A stretch of 44,300 nucleotides of DNA from Candidatus Cloacimonadota bacterium (GTDB lineage Bacteria > Cloacimonadota > Cloacimonadia > Cloacimonadales > Cloacimonadaceae). Every line of letters starts with the position of its first letter. Position 1 is the first letter of the stretch. A program made the position numbers and the translations under genes. The stretch is from assembly GCA_028695495.1 (NCBI GenBank), contig JAQVIX010000010.1:1-44300 (forward strand). The letters are read 5' to 3'. Below are positions 15,975-22,891 of the stretch, piece after piece. The notes under the pieces were generated by a model. The model was not told the origin of the DNA, searched no databases, and saw only the letters and a program-made list of their open reading frames with translations.

Positions 15975-17636
15975 ATGAAACGCCTTCTTATCCTTATAGC
16001 CCTGTGCATAGTTATCCCGCTGGCTGCCGATAACTGGAATCTATTTGTATATATGGCAGCGGATAACAACCTCAGTTTCAATGCCAAACGGCAGATTAAC
16101 GAAATGGAGGCGGTAGCCCAAGCTGCCGGGCTGAATATCATCCTACAGGCAGATTTCCCCGAAGGCGCTAAACGCTACCAGATAAAGCAAGACTATTTTC
16201 CTAACATGATCACTTCCCTCGTGCTGCAAAACATGGGCTATATTGATAGCGGCAATTGGCAAAACCTGCAGGATTTTCTGAAATGGGGACGCAAGAAATA
16301 CCCCGCCCAGCGCAATATGCTGGTGATCTGGGGGCACGGCAATAGCTGGTTCAAAGAAGGCGAGAAATGGGTAGCTACAGATAATAGCTCTGGCAATGCT
16401 ATCGGTGTGGCAAATAAAGATTTACAGAATGCGCTAAGCGACACCGGACATTGGGACATCCTGCTTTTTGACGCTTGCAGCATGCAAAGCCTGGAAGTGC
16501 TTAGCGAAGTGAAAGACTATTGCAGCTACGTAATCGGCTCCGAAGACCTACTCCCCGCCAGCGGCTTCCCCTACGGCAGCATCATCCCCATTTTGAATCA
16601 AAATCCGGCACAAATCGCCGCCCAAATCCCTCCGCTATTTCGCGAAAGCTACCTCCCCGGCGGGATTTACAACCCCTATACCGGCTATCTTCCCACCACC
16701 TGCTCCAGCATCGCCATGGCAGATTTTCCAGCATTTATAAACCACTGGAAGGTGTTTTGCCGCAGCCTGCGCAGCGATCTCGATAGTCTTTTGGGACTGC
16801 GCAAAAAGCTCTTTGAGATGAACGACGGCTTGGCAGATATCGATATGCGGCAGTTTTTGCTGGCGTGCACAGATGCCGGTTTTGCCGGTGCAAATGAGAT
16901 GCTAAATCATTGGAATAGCATGGTAGTAGCCTCTACTTTCACTAGCCAGGAAGATCTGCAAAATATCGGCACTGCTGCCCTTTGGTTTCCCACTCTCCGC
17001 TCGGCTTACGACACCATGTATTTCAAATATCTCTGGCTGGATTTTTGCACCACCGGCTGGCTGGGTACCTTAAAACGCATCTTTGAAGATGAGCGCCTGC
17101 CCCATCAGCCAATGCCTACAAACATTCGGGTCTGGGGAGATAAGATAATGGTAGATTTGCAAATAGGGCGCCATGCGGATTCTTTGTATTGCCGGGTGGA
17201 TATTGGCGATAAAGAATACTATTTCTACCCTGAAGCCTATAAAACTTCGTTTAGCATCGTCTTACCCTTGCCAAGCCCGTATTCATACGTCTATTTCCGC
17301 AGTTTCGACGAAGCAGGCAATTCCCCTCACTCTTACGCGATTTTGCCTTACGATTACCATCCGCAGCCCCTAAATCTAAGGGTTTTCCCCAATCCCAGCC
17401 GCCAAGGCATCGCAGCCAAAGCCCTGTGGCACAGTGGAGAACAACCTCAATGCGTTGTAGAAGTGTATAACCTCAAAGGTCAGCTTATTTTCAAAGAAAA
17501 AGCACCACAGGCACTCCCCTCCGGAATCCTGGAACTATATAGCCTGGATGGCTTTAAACGCCTGGACAAAGGTAAATATCTCTTGCGGATAGATTTGGGC
17601 AAAAAGAAGCTGCAAGCCAAATTCTCAATTTTATGA
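15975..17636 (+). CDS. secreted clostripain-family (C11) cysteine peptidase with C-terminal sorting domain
   Basis: A 553-residue exported protease. It has a signal peptide (about 1-18) and a C11 catalytic domain with the His in VIWGHGNSW (H121) and the nucleophile Cys in LLFDACSM (C168). This caspase-like clan usually cleaves after basic residues. The last 85 residues look like a diverged FlgD-like sorting domain (LRVFPNPS, VEVYNLKGQLIF, GKYLLRI), suggesting export to the cell surface. GGAG lies 5 bases before the ATG, and the butyrate kinase terminator lies directly upstream. It probably degrades extracellular protein, which fits an amino-acid fermenter (inference). Confidence 0.88.
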   Translation: MKRLLILIALCIVIPLAADNWNLFVYMAADNNLSFNAKRQINEMEAVAQAAGLNIILQADFPEGAKRYQIKQDYFPNMITSLVLQNMGYIDSGNWQNLQDFLKWGRKKYPAQRNMLVIWGHGNSWFKEGEKWVATDNSSGNAIGVANKDLQNALSDTGHWDILLFDACSMQSLEVLSEVKDYCSYVIGSEDLLPASGFPYGSIIPILNQNPAQIAAQIPPLFRESYLPGGIYNPYTGYLPTTCSSIAMADFPAFINHWKVFCRSLRSDLDSLLGLRKKLFEMNDGLADIDMRQFLLACTDAGFAGANEMLNHWNSMVVASTFTSQEDLQNIGTAALWFPTLRSAYDTMYFKYLWLDFCTTGWLGTLKRIFEDERLPHQPMPTNIRVWGDKIMVDLQIGRHADSLYCRVDIGDKEYYFYPEAYKTSFSIVLPLPSPYSYVYFRSFDEAGNSPHSYAILPYDYHPQPLNLRVFPNPSRQGIAAKALWHSGEQPQCVVEVYNLKGQLIFKEKAPQALPSGILELYSLDGFKRLDKGKYLLRIDLGKKKLQAKFSIL

Positions 17637-17657
17637 TATACAGTGAATTGAAGGACA

Positions 17658-17765
17658 TGTGGATAAGATGTGGATAACTAAAACCCAGATTTTTAACCGG
17701 ATGACTATCCTATTCAATTTAATGCACTTAACTCCGCTTACTTATCCACAGCTTTTTGTGGATAA
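17658..17765. other. cluster of four perfect DnaA boxes; candidate replication origin or DnaA-binding locus
   Basis: The intergenic stretch 17637-17797 contains four exact copies of the DnaA box TTATCCACA. Two are tandem on the minus strand (17658-17666 and 17669-17677, 11 bases apart). One is on the plus strand (17742-17750) and one on the minus strand (17757-17765). The last two form a 9-bp hairpin with a 6-base loop. Between them lies moderately AT-rich sequence that could unwind. The flanking genes (protease, RNA methyltransferase) are not the classic dnaA/dnaN/gidA neighbours, and gene strand bias does not switch here. A DnaA-titration or DnaA-regulated promoter role is the alternative. 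Confidence 0.55.
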
Positions 17766-17797
17766 CTGCATATCCGGCTGATATTCAAGGAACTAAA

Positions 17798-18556
17798 ATG
17801 GCAAATCCAAGCATAGTCATCTCCAAAACCAAGCTAAGTAATCTGGCAAAACTAAAACAGAAGAAATACCGCAATAGCGAAAAACGGCTCATCCTCGAAG
17901 GACCTAGATTGATGCAGCAGCTTGCCCAATATCAGGTTTTTCCTCTTGAGCTGTATTACACGGTATGGCAAGATTTCTTAAGCTCTTTTACCTGTCCCCT
18001 ATATCAGGTGCAAGAGCGTGATATGCTTCGCCTTACGGATACCGATAGTGCTCCGCAAATCGCCGGACTCTACCCCTTGCCTTCCATGCACCAAAAGCCT
18101 TTTCAACGTGCCTTATACCTTGATGGCGTAAAGGATCCCGGCAATATGGGCACCATCTTCCGCCTTGCCGCCGCCTTTGATATTCAGCAAATCCTGCTTT
18201 CGCCGGATTGTTGCGAAGTAAATAATCCCAAAGTGATCCGCGCTTCCTTGGGAGCGGTGTATCAGGTGCCATTTACCGTGGTGGCTTACGAAGATTTATT
18301 TAAGATGCCGGCTGCCAAAATCTCACTTGATATGCAAGGCGCCACCCCCTTAAAAGAGTTCCGCCCGCCGGAAATCCCGGCAATTTACATCCTGGGCGGC
18401 GAAGCAAACGGCATCGGCGACGAGCTTCTCAATGCTTCAGAATTGCGCCTGAAAATCGAGATGGCAGAGGGCATGGAATCGCTGAATGTGGGGGTAGCGT
18501 GTGGGATATTGTGCCATTATTTGTATGTAAACAAATGTTTTATTTCAAATCCTTGA
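17798..18556 (+). CDS. TrmH-family (SpoU) RNA 2'-O-methyltransferase
   Basis: A 252-residue SPOUT methyltransferase using S-adenosylmethionine to methylate rRNA or tRNA ribose. All three family motifs are present: motif 1 LDGVKDPGNMGTIFR (N116, R122), motif 2 YILGGEANGIG (about 197-207) and motif 3 IEMAEGMESLNVGVACGI (about 220-237), which forms the knot. The N-terminal 90 residues match a SpoU substrate-binding domain. I start at ATG 17798, which has AAGGA 6 bases upstream; an upstream GTG (17756) falls inside the DnaA-box cluster. Its last 17 bases overlap the end of the convergent RloB-like gene. Confidence 0.88.
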   Translation: MANPSIVISKTKLSNLAKLKQKKYRNSEKRLILEGPRLMQQLAQYQVFPLELYYTVWQDFLSSFTCPLYQVQERDMLRLTDTDSAPQIAGLYPLPSMHQKPFQRALYLDGVKDPGNMGTIFRLAAAFDIQQILLSPDCCEVNNPKVIRASLGAVYQVPFTVVAYEDLFKMPAAKISLDMQGATPLKEFRPPEIPAIYILGGEANGIGDELLNASELRLKIEMAEGMESLNVGVACGILCHYLYVNKCFISNP

Positions 18557-19172
18557 GAGTTTTGTAAAGTTCGTTGATCTGCGAGTAGGAAAAGTGTTCG
18601 TTTGCTGCTCTTGGTTTGCTGTTCAGATCAGCCGCATTTCTCAAAGCAATTTCAAGCTTGGGCGATAGCAGATCATACAGTTTTCTTGCATAATCCTCAG
18701 TTTTCTCATAGTCTTTAAGGTACTTTTGAAGCTGTTTTTCTGCTGCTTCGCATTTACTTAAAAGACCATCTGTTTTAAGGAAATGCAGCAAAAACCAAAA
18801 CTCTATGCAGGGGCGAGATTCGATGATGTATAAACGCCCTTGTGCATTTTTGTGCTTTAGTAGTCTATCTTTTCGTTTATTATAATCATCTATCTTATTC
18901 TGAGCGTAGCAAGTATCCATATCTTTTACATAAAAGATTAAGTCATAAGGCATTGCATCCACGCTCAGATCCAGATCGTTTTTGATCCTTTCAAACACTT
19001 TTTCGTAAGCATCACTATGCCCGTGCTTTGGCTCAATCCGAAATCTATTATTCTTACCCTTATTTAGCTGCATTTTGATGCTATCTAAATAGTAGCGTTC
19101 GGTTGTGCCGTCACAGATGACCAGAATAGTTTTAGCTAATTTTTTAGCGTTGTGTTTTCTTTTTATGTGCAT
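18540..19172 (-). CDS. rloB: RloB-like protein, putative TOPRIM-fold nuclease
   Basis: A 210-residue protein. The start ILVICDGTTERYYLDSI places a conserved glutamate (E25) after a hydrophobic strand. A later D-x-D motif (FYVKDMDT, D84/D86) and RPCIEFWFLLHF (about 120-131) follow. This is the pattern of the RloB family, whose core resembles TOPRIM nuclease domains. It lies 12 bases downstream of an ATPase gene of the RloA/OLD-like type, and its ribosome binding site (AAGGGG) overlaps that gene's stop codon. Such ATPase-TOPRIM pairs are typical of phage defence modules. Direct evidence of nuclease activity is not in the sequence. Confidence 0.8.
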   Translation of the reverse strand: MHIKRKHNAKKLAKTILVICDGTTERYYLDSIKMQLNKGKNNRFRIEPKHGHSDAYEKVFERIKNDLDLSVDAMPYDLIFYVKDMDTCYAQNKIDDYNKRKDRLLKHKNAQGRLYIIESRPCIEFWFLLHFLKTDGLLSKCEAAEKQLQKYLKDYEKTEDYARKLYDLLSPKLEIALRNAADLNSKPRAANEHFSYSQINELYKTLKDLK

Positions 19173-19184
19173 CTTTATCGCCCC

Positions 19185-20435
19185 TTAAACTACACCAACA
19201 TCGGGCTTTCCGCCAATCTGACCTTTCATAAAGAGTTTATCAAGAGCGTGTTCTTTGCGTACAGGATAATCTGACACATTAGTGAGTTCGGTGCTTCCAT
19301 CTGGTAAACGGTCTGTGATGAAAACCGTATCGCGGCGGAGTAAATGTTTTTGATTTAATAATGTGACATTATGGGAAGTAAAGATCAATTGGCTTTCTTT
19401 GGAGTGTTTAAAGAATAGCAATATAAATAGTTCCAGAAGATCAATGTGTAAGGAATTATCTATCTCATCTATAGAAATTATAGTATTCATTTTTAAGGTC
19501 GCCTGCAACTGAATAGAAAGAGCAAAGAATCGTTGAGTGCCCATCGATTCATCGAATGCATTAAGAATGAAATCTCCATCCTCAACCTCGTGCAGAAAGC
19601 TCATTCTTTTAGCATGAGTATTCGCTCCTTTTTTAATCTCATCAAAATCGGCTATAAATAGATGTTTCAAAGAATCAGGAACGTGACTGAAAAGGACGAT
19701 AAGCTCCTCAAATATGATGTCTCTTATATGAAAATCAGCCATTTGCAATATGGATAAATAGAAATCTTTGTTCTTCTGAATATTTCCATAATTCGCTGAA
19801 TAGTATTTGTTCAAAGCAGTGCCAGGAGTAAATATTGGCAATTGAGTAAGCCTAAACCACTCATGAGCCTTCTGTATCGCGCCATGGTCTTCAACACCGC
19901 TGATAGCAGCCAAAATAGCTTGATTCCCGATCACTATTTGAAGGTTTTCTCTCAAGACTTTTTTATAGCTTTTATCCGTCCATTTATAGCGATATCGATC
20001 TATGGCTGGATCGTATTGCCGGTGAAAAACGTTTGCTTTGAAGCCTTTGGGATAGTGCGACAAAGATTCTTTCAGGATTCTGTCATTATTTAATACCAAT
20101 TCATATACATAGCAGACGCCCTGATGATAAAACTCAATTTCAAAACTACTGTTTTTATCCGTATCTAAGGCAAACGGCGATAAACCAATCGGATTATTTT
20201 TATTGGTTTGCGGGGATACTACCAGGTTTCTCAGGAAGTCCAAGGCTAAGAGTATATTCGTTTTTCCCGAAGCATTGGCACCATAGATCATCGCCATTTT
20301 TAGGATTCGCAGCTTGGGTTTGGGAATCTCCATTACCAGGTGCTCTTCCAGGTGCGTATCGCTGGTAGCGCGAAAATCCAGGCAAATCTTATTGCGGATG
20401 GAGCGGAAGTTTTCCACACTAAAAGATATAATCAT
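19185..20435 (-). CDS. rloA: RloA-like AAA/SMC-type ATPase
   Basis: A 416-residue ATPase of the AAA_15/AAA_21 (OLD/RecF-like) group. It has the N-terminal motif SVENFRSI, Walker A GANASGKT (residues 52-59), Walker B IISIDEIDNSLH (about 318-329, D323/E324) and a switch-like FTSHNVTLLN. There is no TOPRIM domain in this protein; it is supplied by the downstream RloB-like partner. The start codon has AAGGAG 5 bases upstream, and a promoter lies at 20501-20474. The pair is isolated between a convergent housekeeping gene and 1 kb of repeats, which suits a mobile defence cassette. Confidence 0.82.
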   Translation of the reverse strand: MIISFSVENFRSIRNKICLDFRATSDTHLEEHLVMEIPKPKLRILKMAMIYGANASGKTNILLALDFLRNLVVSPQTNKNNPIGLSPFALDTDKNSSFEIEFYHQGVCYVYELVLNNDRILKESLSHYPKGFKANVFHRQYDPAIDRYRYKWTDKSYKKVLRENLQIVIGNQAILAAISGVEDHGAIQKAHEWFRLTQLPIFTPGTALNKYYSANYGNIQKNKDFYLSILQMADFHIRDIIFEELIVLFSHVPDSLKHLFIADFDEIKKGANTHAKRMSFLHEVEDGDFILNAFDESMGTQRFFALSIQLQATLKMNTIISIDEIDNSLHIDLLELFILLFFKHSKESQLIFTSHNVTLLNQKHLLRRDTVFITDRLPDGSTELTNVSDYPVRKEHALDKLFMKGQIGGKPDVGVV

Positions 20436-20473
20436 GGTTTCTCCTTATTTACAGATAATCTCTATTTAATGAC

Positions 20474-20501
20474 AAGTTATTCGATATTGGATTATTGTCA
20501 A
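20474..20501 (-). promoter_or_regulatory. promoter of the rloA-rloB pair
   Basis: On the minus strand TTGACA (20501-20496), a 16-base spacer and TAACTT (20479-20474), continuing as TAACTTGTC. The spacing and -10 extension match the promoter at 7781-7810. Confidence 0.5.
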
Positions 20502-20720
20502 GCTGTTTTTGCAGTTTATCTGCATTTATTAGGCTTCCTCGGCGATTTATCGTGTAAGGCACGGTTTATTTAGCGAAGAAATATGCACGATAAAATGGGC
20601 ACTTGTTCAAACATGACGGGCACGTAAGAAAATCGTAATTTAAAACAGAAATTCTGAAAATCAAACCTTCGCTATTTTATAAACGAAAGGCAAGAAGGTA
20701 TCCGTGATGTCCAAACATGC

Positions 20721-20820
20721 ACTCCGAGCGGAGTTCCGTAGGAACGGCATTTTAGATAGCCCAGGGTGTTCGCAGCCAAATATGAGCTTGCTTGCTATTT
20801 GGCGAGATAAACTCTGGGAA
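20721..20820 (+). repeat. REP-like modular element, copy A
   Basis: In order: mini-hairpins CTCC-GAGC-GGAG hmm-like stem 20722-20732 and GTTCC-GTA-GGAAC, then TTAGATAGCCCAGGGTGTT (20752-20770), a variable hairpin GCCAAATA/TATTTGGC (20775-20782/20796-20803), and a closing CTCTGGG that pairs with CCCAG. A related copy lies in reverse orientation at 20950-21045. Confidence 0.65.
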
Positions 20821-20853
20821 AAGGGTGTAAGATTTTGAAATGTACTTTTTTAT

Positions 20854-20921
20854 CCCCAACCCCCTCCCCCTTTGGTGCACAAAATCCAGATTTTGTGCAC
20901 CAAAGGGGGAGGGGGTTGGGG
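20854..20921. repeat. perfect 33-bp inverted repeat (hairpin) with 2-base spacer
   Basis: Left arm 20854-20886 and right arm 20889-20921 are exact reverse complements separated only by CA. The outer half is CCCCAACCCCCTCCCCC/GGGGGAGGGGGTTGGGG and the inner half contains TTTGGTGCACAAAATC. It lies between the two inverted REP-like copies. Confidence 0.9.
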
Positions 20922-20949
20922 TTTTATTTCATTATTTAACCGCTTACAT

Positions 20950-21045
20950 ATACCCAGGGTGATCTTTCCCAAAACTCGCAAGCTCGTTTTGCTCAATAAC
21001 ACCCTGGGCTATCTAAACCACTGTCCCTGACGGGACAAGACAGGC
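20950..21045 (-). repeat. REP-like modular element, copy B (reverse orientation)
   Basis: Read on the minus strand it has the hairpin TGTCCC-GTCA-GGGACA (21020-21035), then TTAGATAGCCCAGGGTGTT (21016-20998), GAGCTTGC in the variable part, and CACCCTGGG closing a 9-bp stem with CCCAGGGTG. The 19-base core is identical to copy A. Confidence 0.65.
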
Positions 21046-21088
21046 AGAATAACCTCATTTCGGGAAATAATTGCATCCAATAAAATTG

Positions 21089-21180
21089 ATGGCTGCCCAC
21101 CATATTTGAAAGTGAGCCACAAAAAATGTGGCTTAGCTCCGGAAGAGTGGCTCAATTTAAATCGGAAAGGTGGCTCATTT
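21089..21180. mobile_element. vestige resembling IS21-family terminal repeats
   Basis: GTGGCTCA occurs twice in direct orientation (21147-21154, 21170-21177), each followed by a T-rich block, and once inverted (21113-21120, TGAGCCAC). A degenerate partner, GGCTGCCCACC, lies further left. Multiple short repeats of this kind are found at IS21-family ends. No istA or istB remnants are visible. Confidence 0.35.
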
Positions 21181-21243
21181 TCCGCACACACATGGCTAAA
21201 TATGCGTAGGAATACTCACTATTTAAGCTGTCACTCTATTTCC

Positions 21244-21306
21244 TCCCTCGCAATGCCCTCGCCTCTACCCAGAAAAAGTGGGGAGAGAGGACGGCATTGC
21301 GAGGGA
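21244..21306. repeat. palindromic dispersed repeat, copy 2
   Basis: A 63-base element with perfect 14-bp ends (TCCCTCGCAATGCC at 21244-21257 and GGCATTGCGAGGGA at 21293-21306) and an imperfect inner stem. It is related to the element at 7374-7434. Confidence 0.7.
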
Positions 21307-21343
21307 AAGACACGGGTAAGGATTGCAAGAACTTGCAAAATCA

Positions 21344-21382
21344 TTGACAGAAAATGCGCCCCACAAAATATATAGCTATAAT
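21344..21382 (+). promoter_or_regulatory. possible promoter of the SGNH-SGNH-MBOAT operon
   Basis: TTGACA (21344-21349) is followed at 17-19 bases by AATATATA (21367-21374) and later by TATAAT (21377-21382). It lies 75-110 bases before the first start codon. Confidence 0.4.
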
Positions 21383-21454
21383 GAATATTTATGGCACTAT
21401 AAACGCCTATATGATTGATAAATACAGATATAGCTTTTTGGCAAAACGGGAGAT

Positions 21455-22891
21455 ATGAACAAAGATTTTTTGCGTCCGCTCTTGATTGTAGCAGCTGCCG
21501 CCATCTTGGTGGGACTCATTGCGCTCATCATCCCAGCTTGGGAAAATGACTTCTTTCCGATCCGGAAAATGCCTTGGTTTTCGGCGTTAAAACCGGACGC
21601 AGCTGCCGCTACGGACACTCTGCAACAGGATATTGAGAAGCTGGAACACGCCACCACGGCGCTTTCGCCTTTCTTGCAAAAGATGGCGGGGCTGCCCGTT
21701 TTGGAAGGCAAAGAGGGCTTGATCTCCCTTCGCCGCAGCCGCCATACCCAGAAATTGCGCATTGCCTATTATAGCGATTCCACCATTGAGGGCGATCTCA
21801 TTACCGCATATCTAAGGCATGAATTGCAAAGCGTTTACGGCGGCAAAGGCGTGGGCATGATGCCGATTACCTCCATTGTAGCTGGCTTTCGGCAAACCAT
21901 ACGCCACACTTTCTCCAAAAATTGGGAAAGCATCTCTTTTATGACTCCCGGACAAAGCGAGCTATCCCTTGGTATTACAGGCTTTTGCTTTATCCCCCGC
22001 CCTTACTACTATACGCAAAGCAAGGTGGAAGAGGAAGTAGCCGTAGATAGCCTGGGCTTTATCGACAGCCTGCGCGTGGCGGAAGCTAACTATAAGCAAA
22101 CAAAGCTCTTTGTAGATTACGACCCCTGGGTGGAATACAAAGCGGTGGATATCGCCGGTGGAGCGGGCTTTTTTGAAAGTATCCGGCTCTATTACAGCCA
22201 TGCGGGGGAGGATTCCAAGGTGTATGTAGCTTACGATGGTGGGCAACGCCGCAGCTTTTGGCTAAATGCCGGTGAGAACTTACAAACCTTGGATCTCAGC
22301 GCCGGTAGTCCCATTAAAAGCATCAAACTGGAATTTCCCAGCAAGGATCCCTTGCACGTATATGGCGTTTCTTTTGATGAAGCGCGCGGCGTGTATGTGG
22401 ATAACTACCCCATCCGCGGCTTCTCTGGTATGTTTTTCAGTCGTATCCATAGCGGCATCCTTGGCGAATTTCAAAAGCGATTAAAATACGATTTGTTAGT
22501 TTTACAATACGGCGAAAACGTTTCCAATAAAAACACGCGGGATTACACTTATTACCGAAAAGCCATGCAACGCACCATTGAACACATCCAGAGCGCCATG
22601 CCGGATACGCCCATTCTCTTGATAAGCGCGCACGATCGCAGCATCAAGGACGCTGGCGGCTACCGCACTTCGCCGGATATCCCCATCCTGGTAAAAGCGC
22701 AGGCAGACCTGGCAAACGACACCAATAGTGCCTTTTTCAACCTCTTTGAAGCGATGGGCGGATATAACTCCATGATTGGCTATGTGAATCAAAAACCGGC
22801 GCTGGCAAATACGGATTACACCCATTTTACGCGCCGCGGGGCAGACAGGGTGGCGCAAATGCTTTTGGACTATTTGGCGGAGGCAGATTGA
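21455..22891 (+). CDS. membrane-anchored SGNH-hydrolase-fold protein (acyl transfer)
   Basis: A 478-residue protein with one N-terminal transmembrane anchor (about residues 9-29), so the main domain should be outside the cytoplasmic membrane. It has SGNH/GDSL signatures: IAYYSDSTIEGD with nucleophile S109, and D-x-x-H in NTDYTHFTRRG (D454/H457). YGEN is a possible block III. It heads a coupled run with a second SGNH protein and an MBOAT protein. By analogy with alginate, cellulose or peptidoglycan O-acetylation, it probably transfers an acyl group to an extracytoplasmic glycan. CGGGAG lies only 2 bases before ATG, but the anchor supports this start. It overlaps the next gene by 4 bases. Confidence 0.75.
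   Translation: MNKDFLRPLLIVAAAAILVGLIALIIPAWENDFFPIRKMPWFSALKPDAAAATDTLQQDIEKLEHATTALSPFLQKMAGLPVLEGKEGLISLRRSRHTQKLRIAYYSDSTIEGDLITAYLRHELQSVYGGKGVGMMPITSIVAGFRQTIRHTFSKNWESISFMTPGQSELSLGITGFCFIPRPYYYTQSKVEEEVAVDSLGFIDSLRVAEANYKQTKLFVDYDPWVEYKAVDIAGGAGFFESIRLYYSHAGEDSKVYVAYDGGQRRSFWLNAGENLQTLDLSAGSPIKSIKLEFPSKDPLHVYGVSFDEARGVYVDNYPIRGFSGMFFSRIHSGILGEFQKRLKYDLLVLQYGENVSNKNTRDYTYYRKAMQRTIEHIQSAMPDTPILLISAHDRSIKDAGGYRTSPDIPILVKAQADLANDTNSAFFNLFEAMGGYNSMIGYVNQKPALANTDYTHFTRRGADRVAQMLLDYLAEAD

Larger units (their letters stand above)
20502..21454. other. about 950 bases of non-coding, repeat-rich DNA
   Basis: No credible gene; short frames here run through palindromes. The stretch holds two inverted copies of a REP-like element (20721-20820 and 20950-21045), a perfect 33-bp hairpin between them (20854-20921), repeats resembling IS21-family ends (21089-21180), a palindromic dispersed repeat (21244-21306) and a possible promoter for the downstream operon (21344-21382). 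It looks like a landing site for small mobile elements. Confidence 0.6.

Noticed and set aside
17742-17765. DnaA-box hairpin interpreted only as a terminator of the protease gene
   Set aside because: The stem is followed by no T run, and two more exact boxes lie upstream without forming a hairpin. DnaA binding explains all four copies better.
20502-21454. CRISPR array or retron in the repeat-rich gap next to the defence pair
   Set aside because: Repeats are palindromic and irregularly spaced, with no spacer pattern, cas gene or reverse transcriptase.
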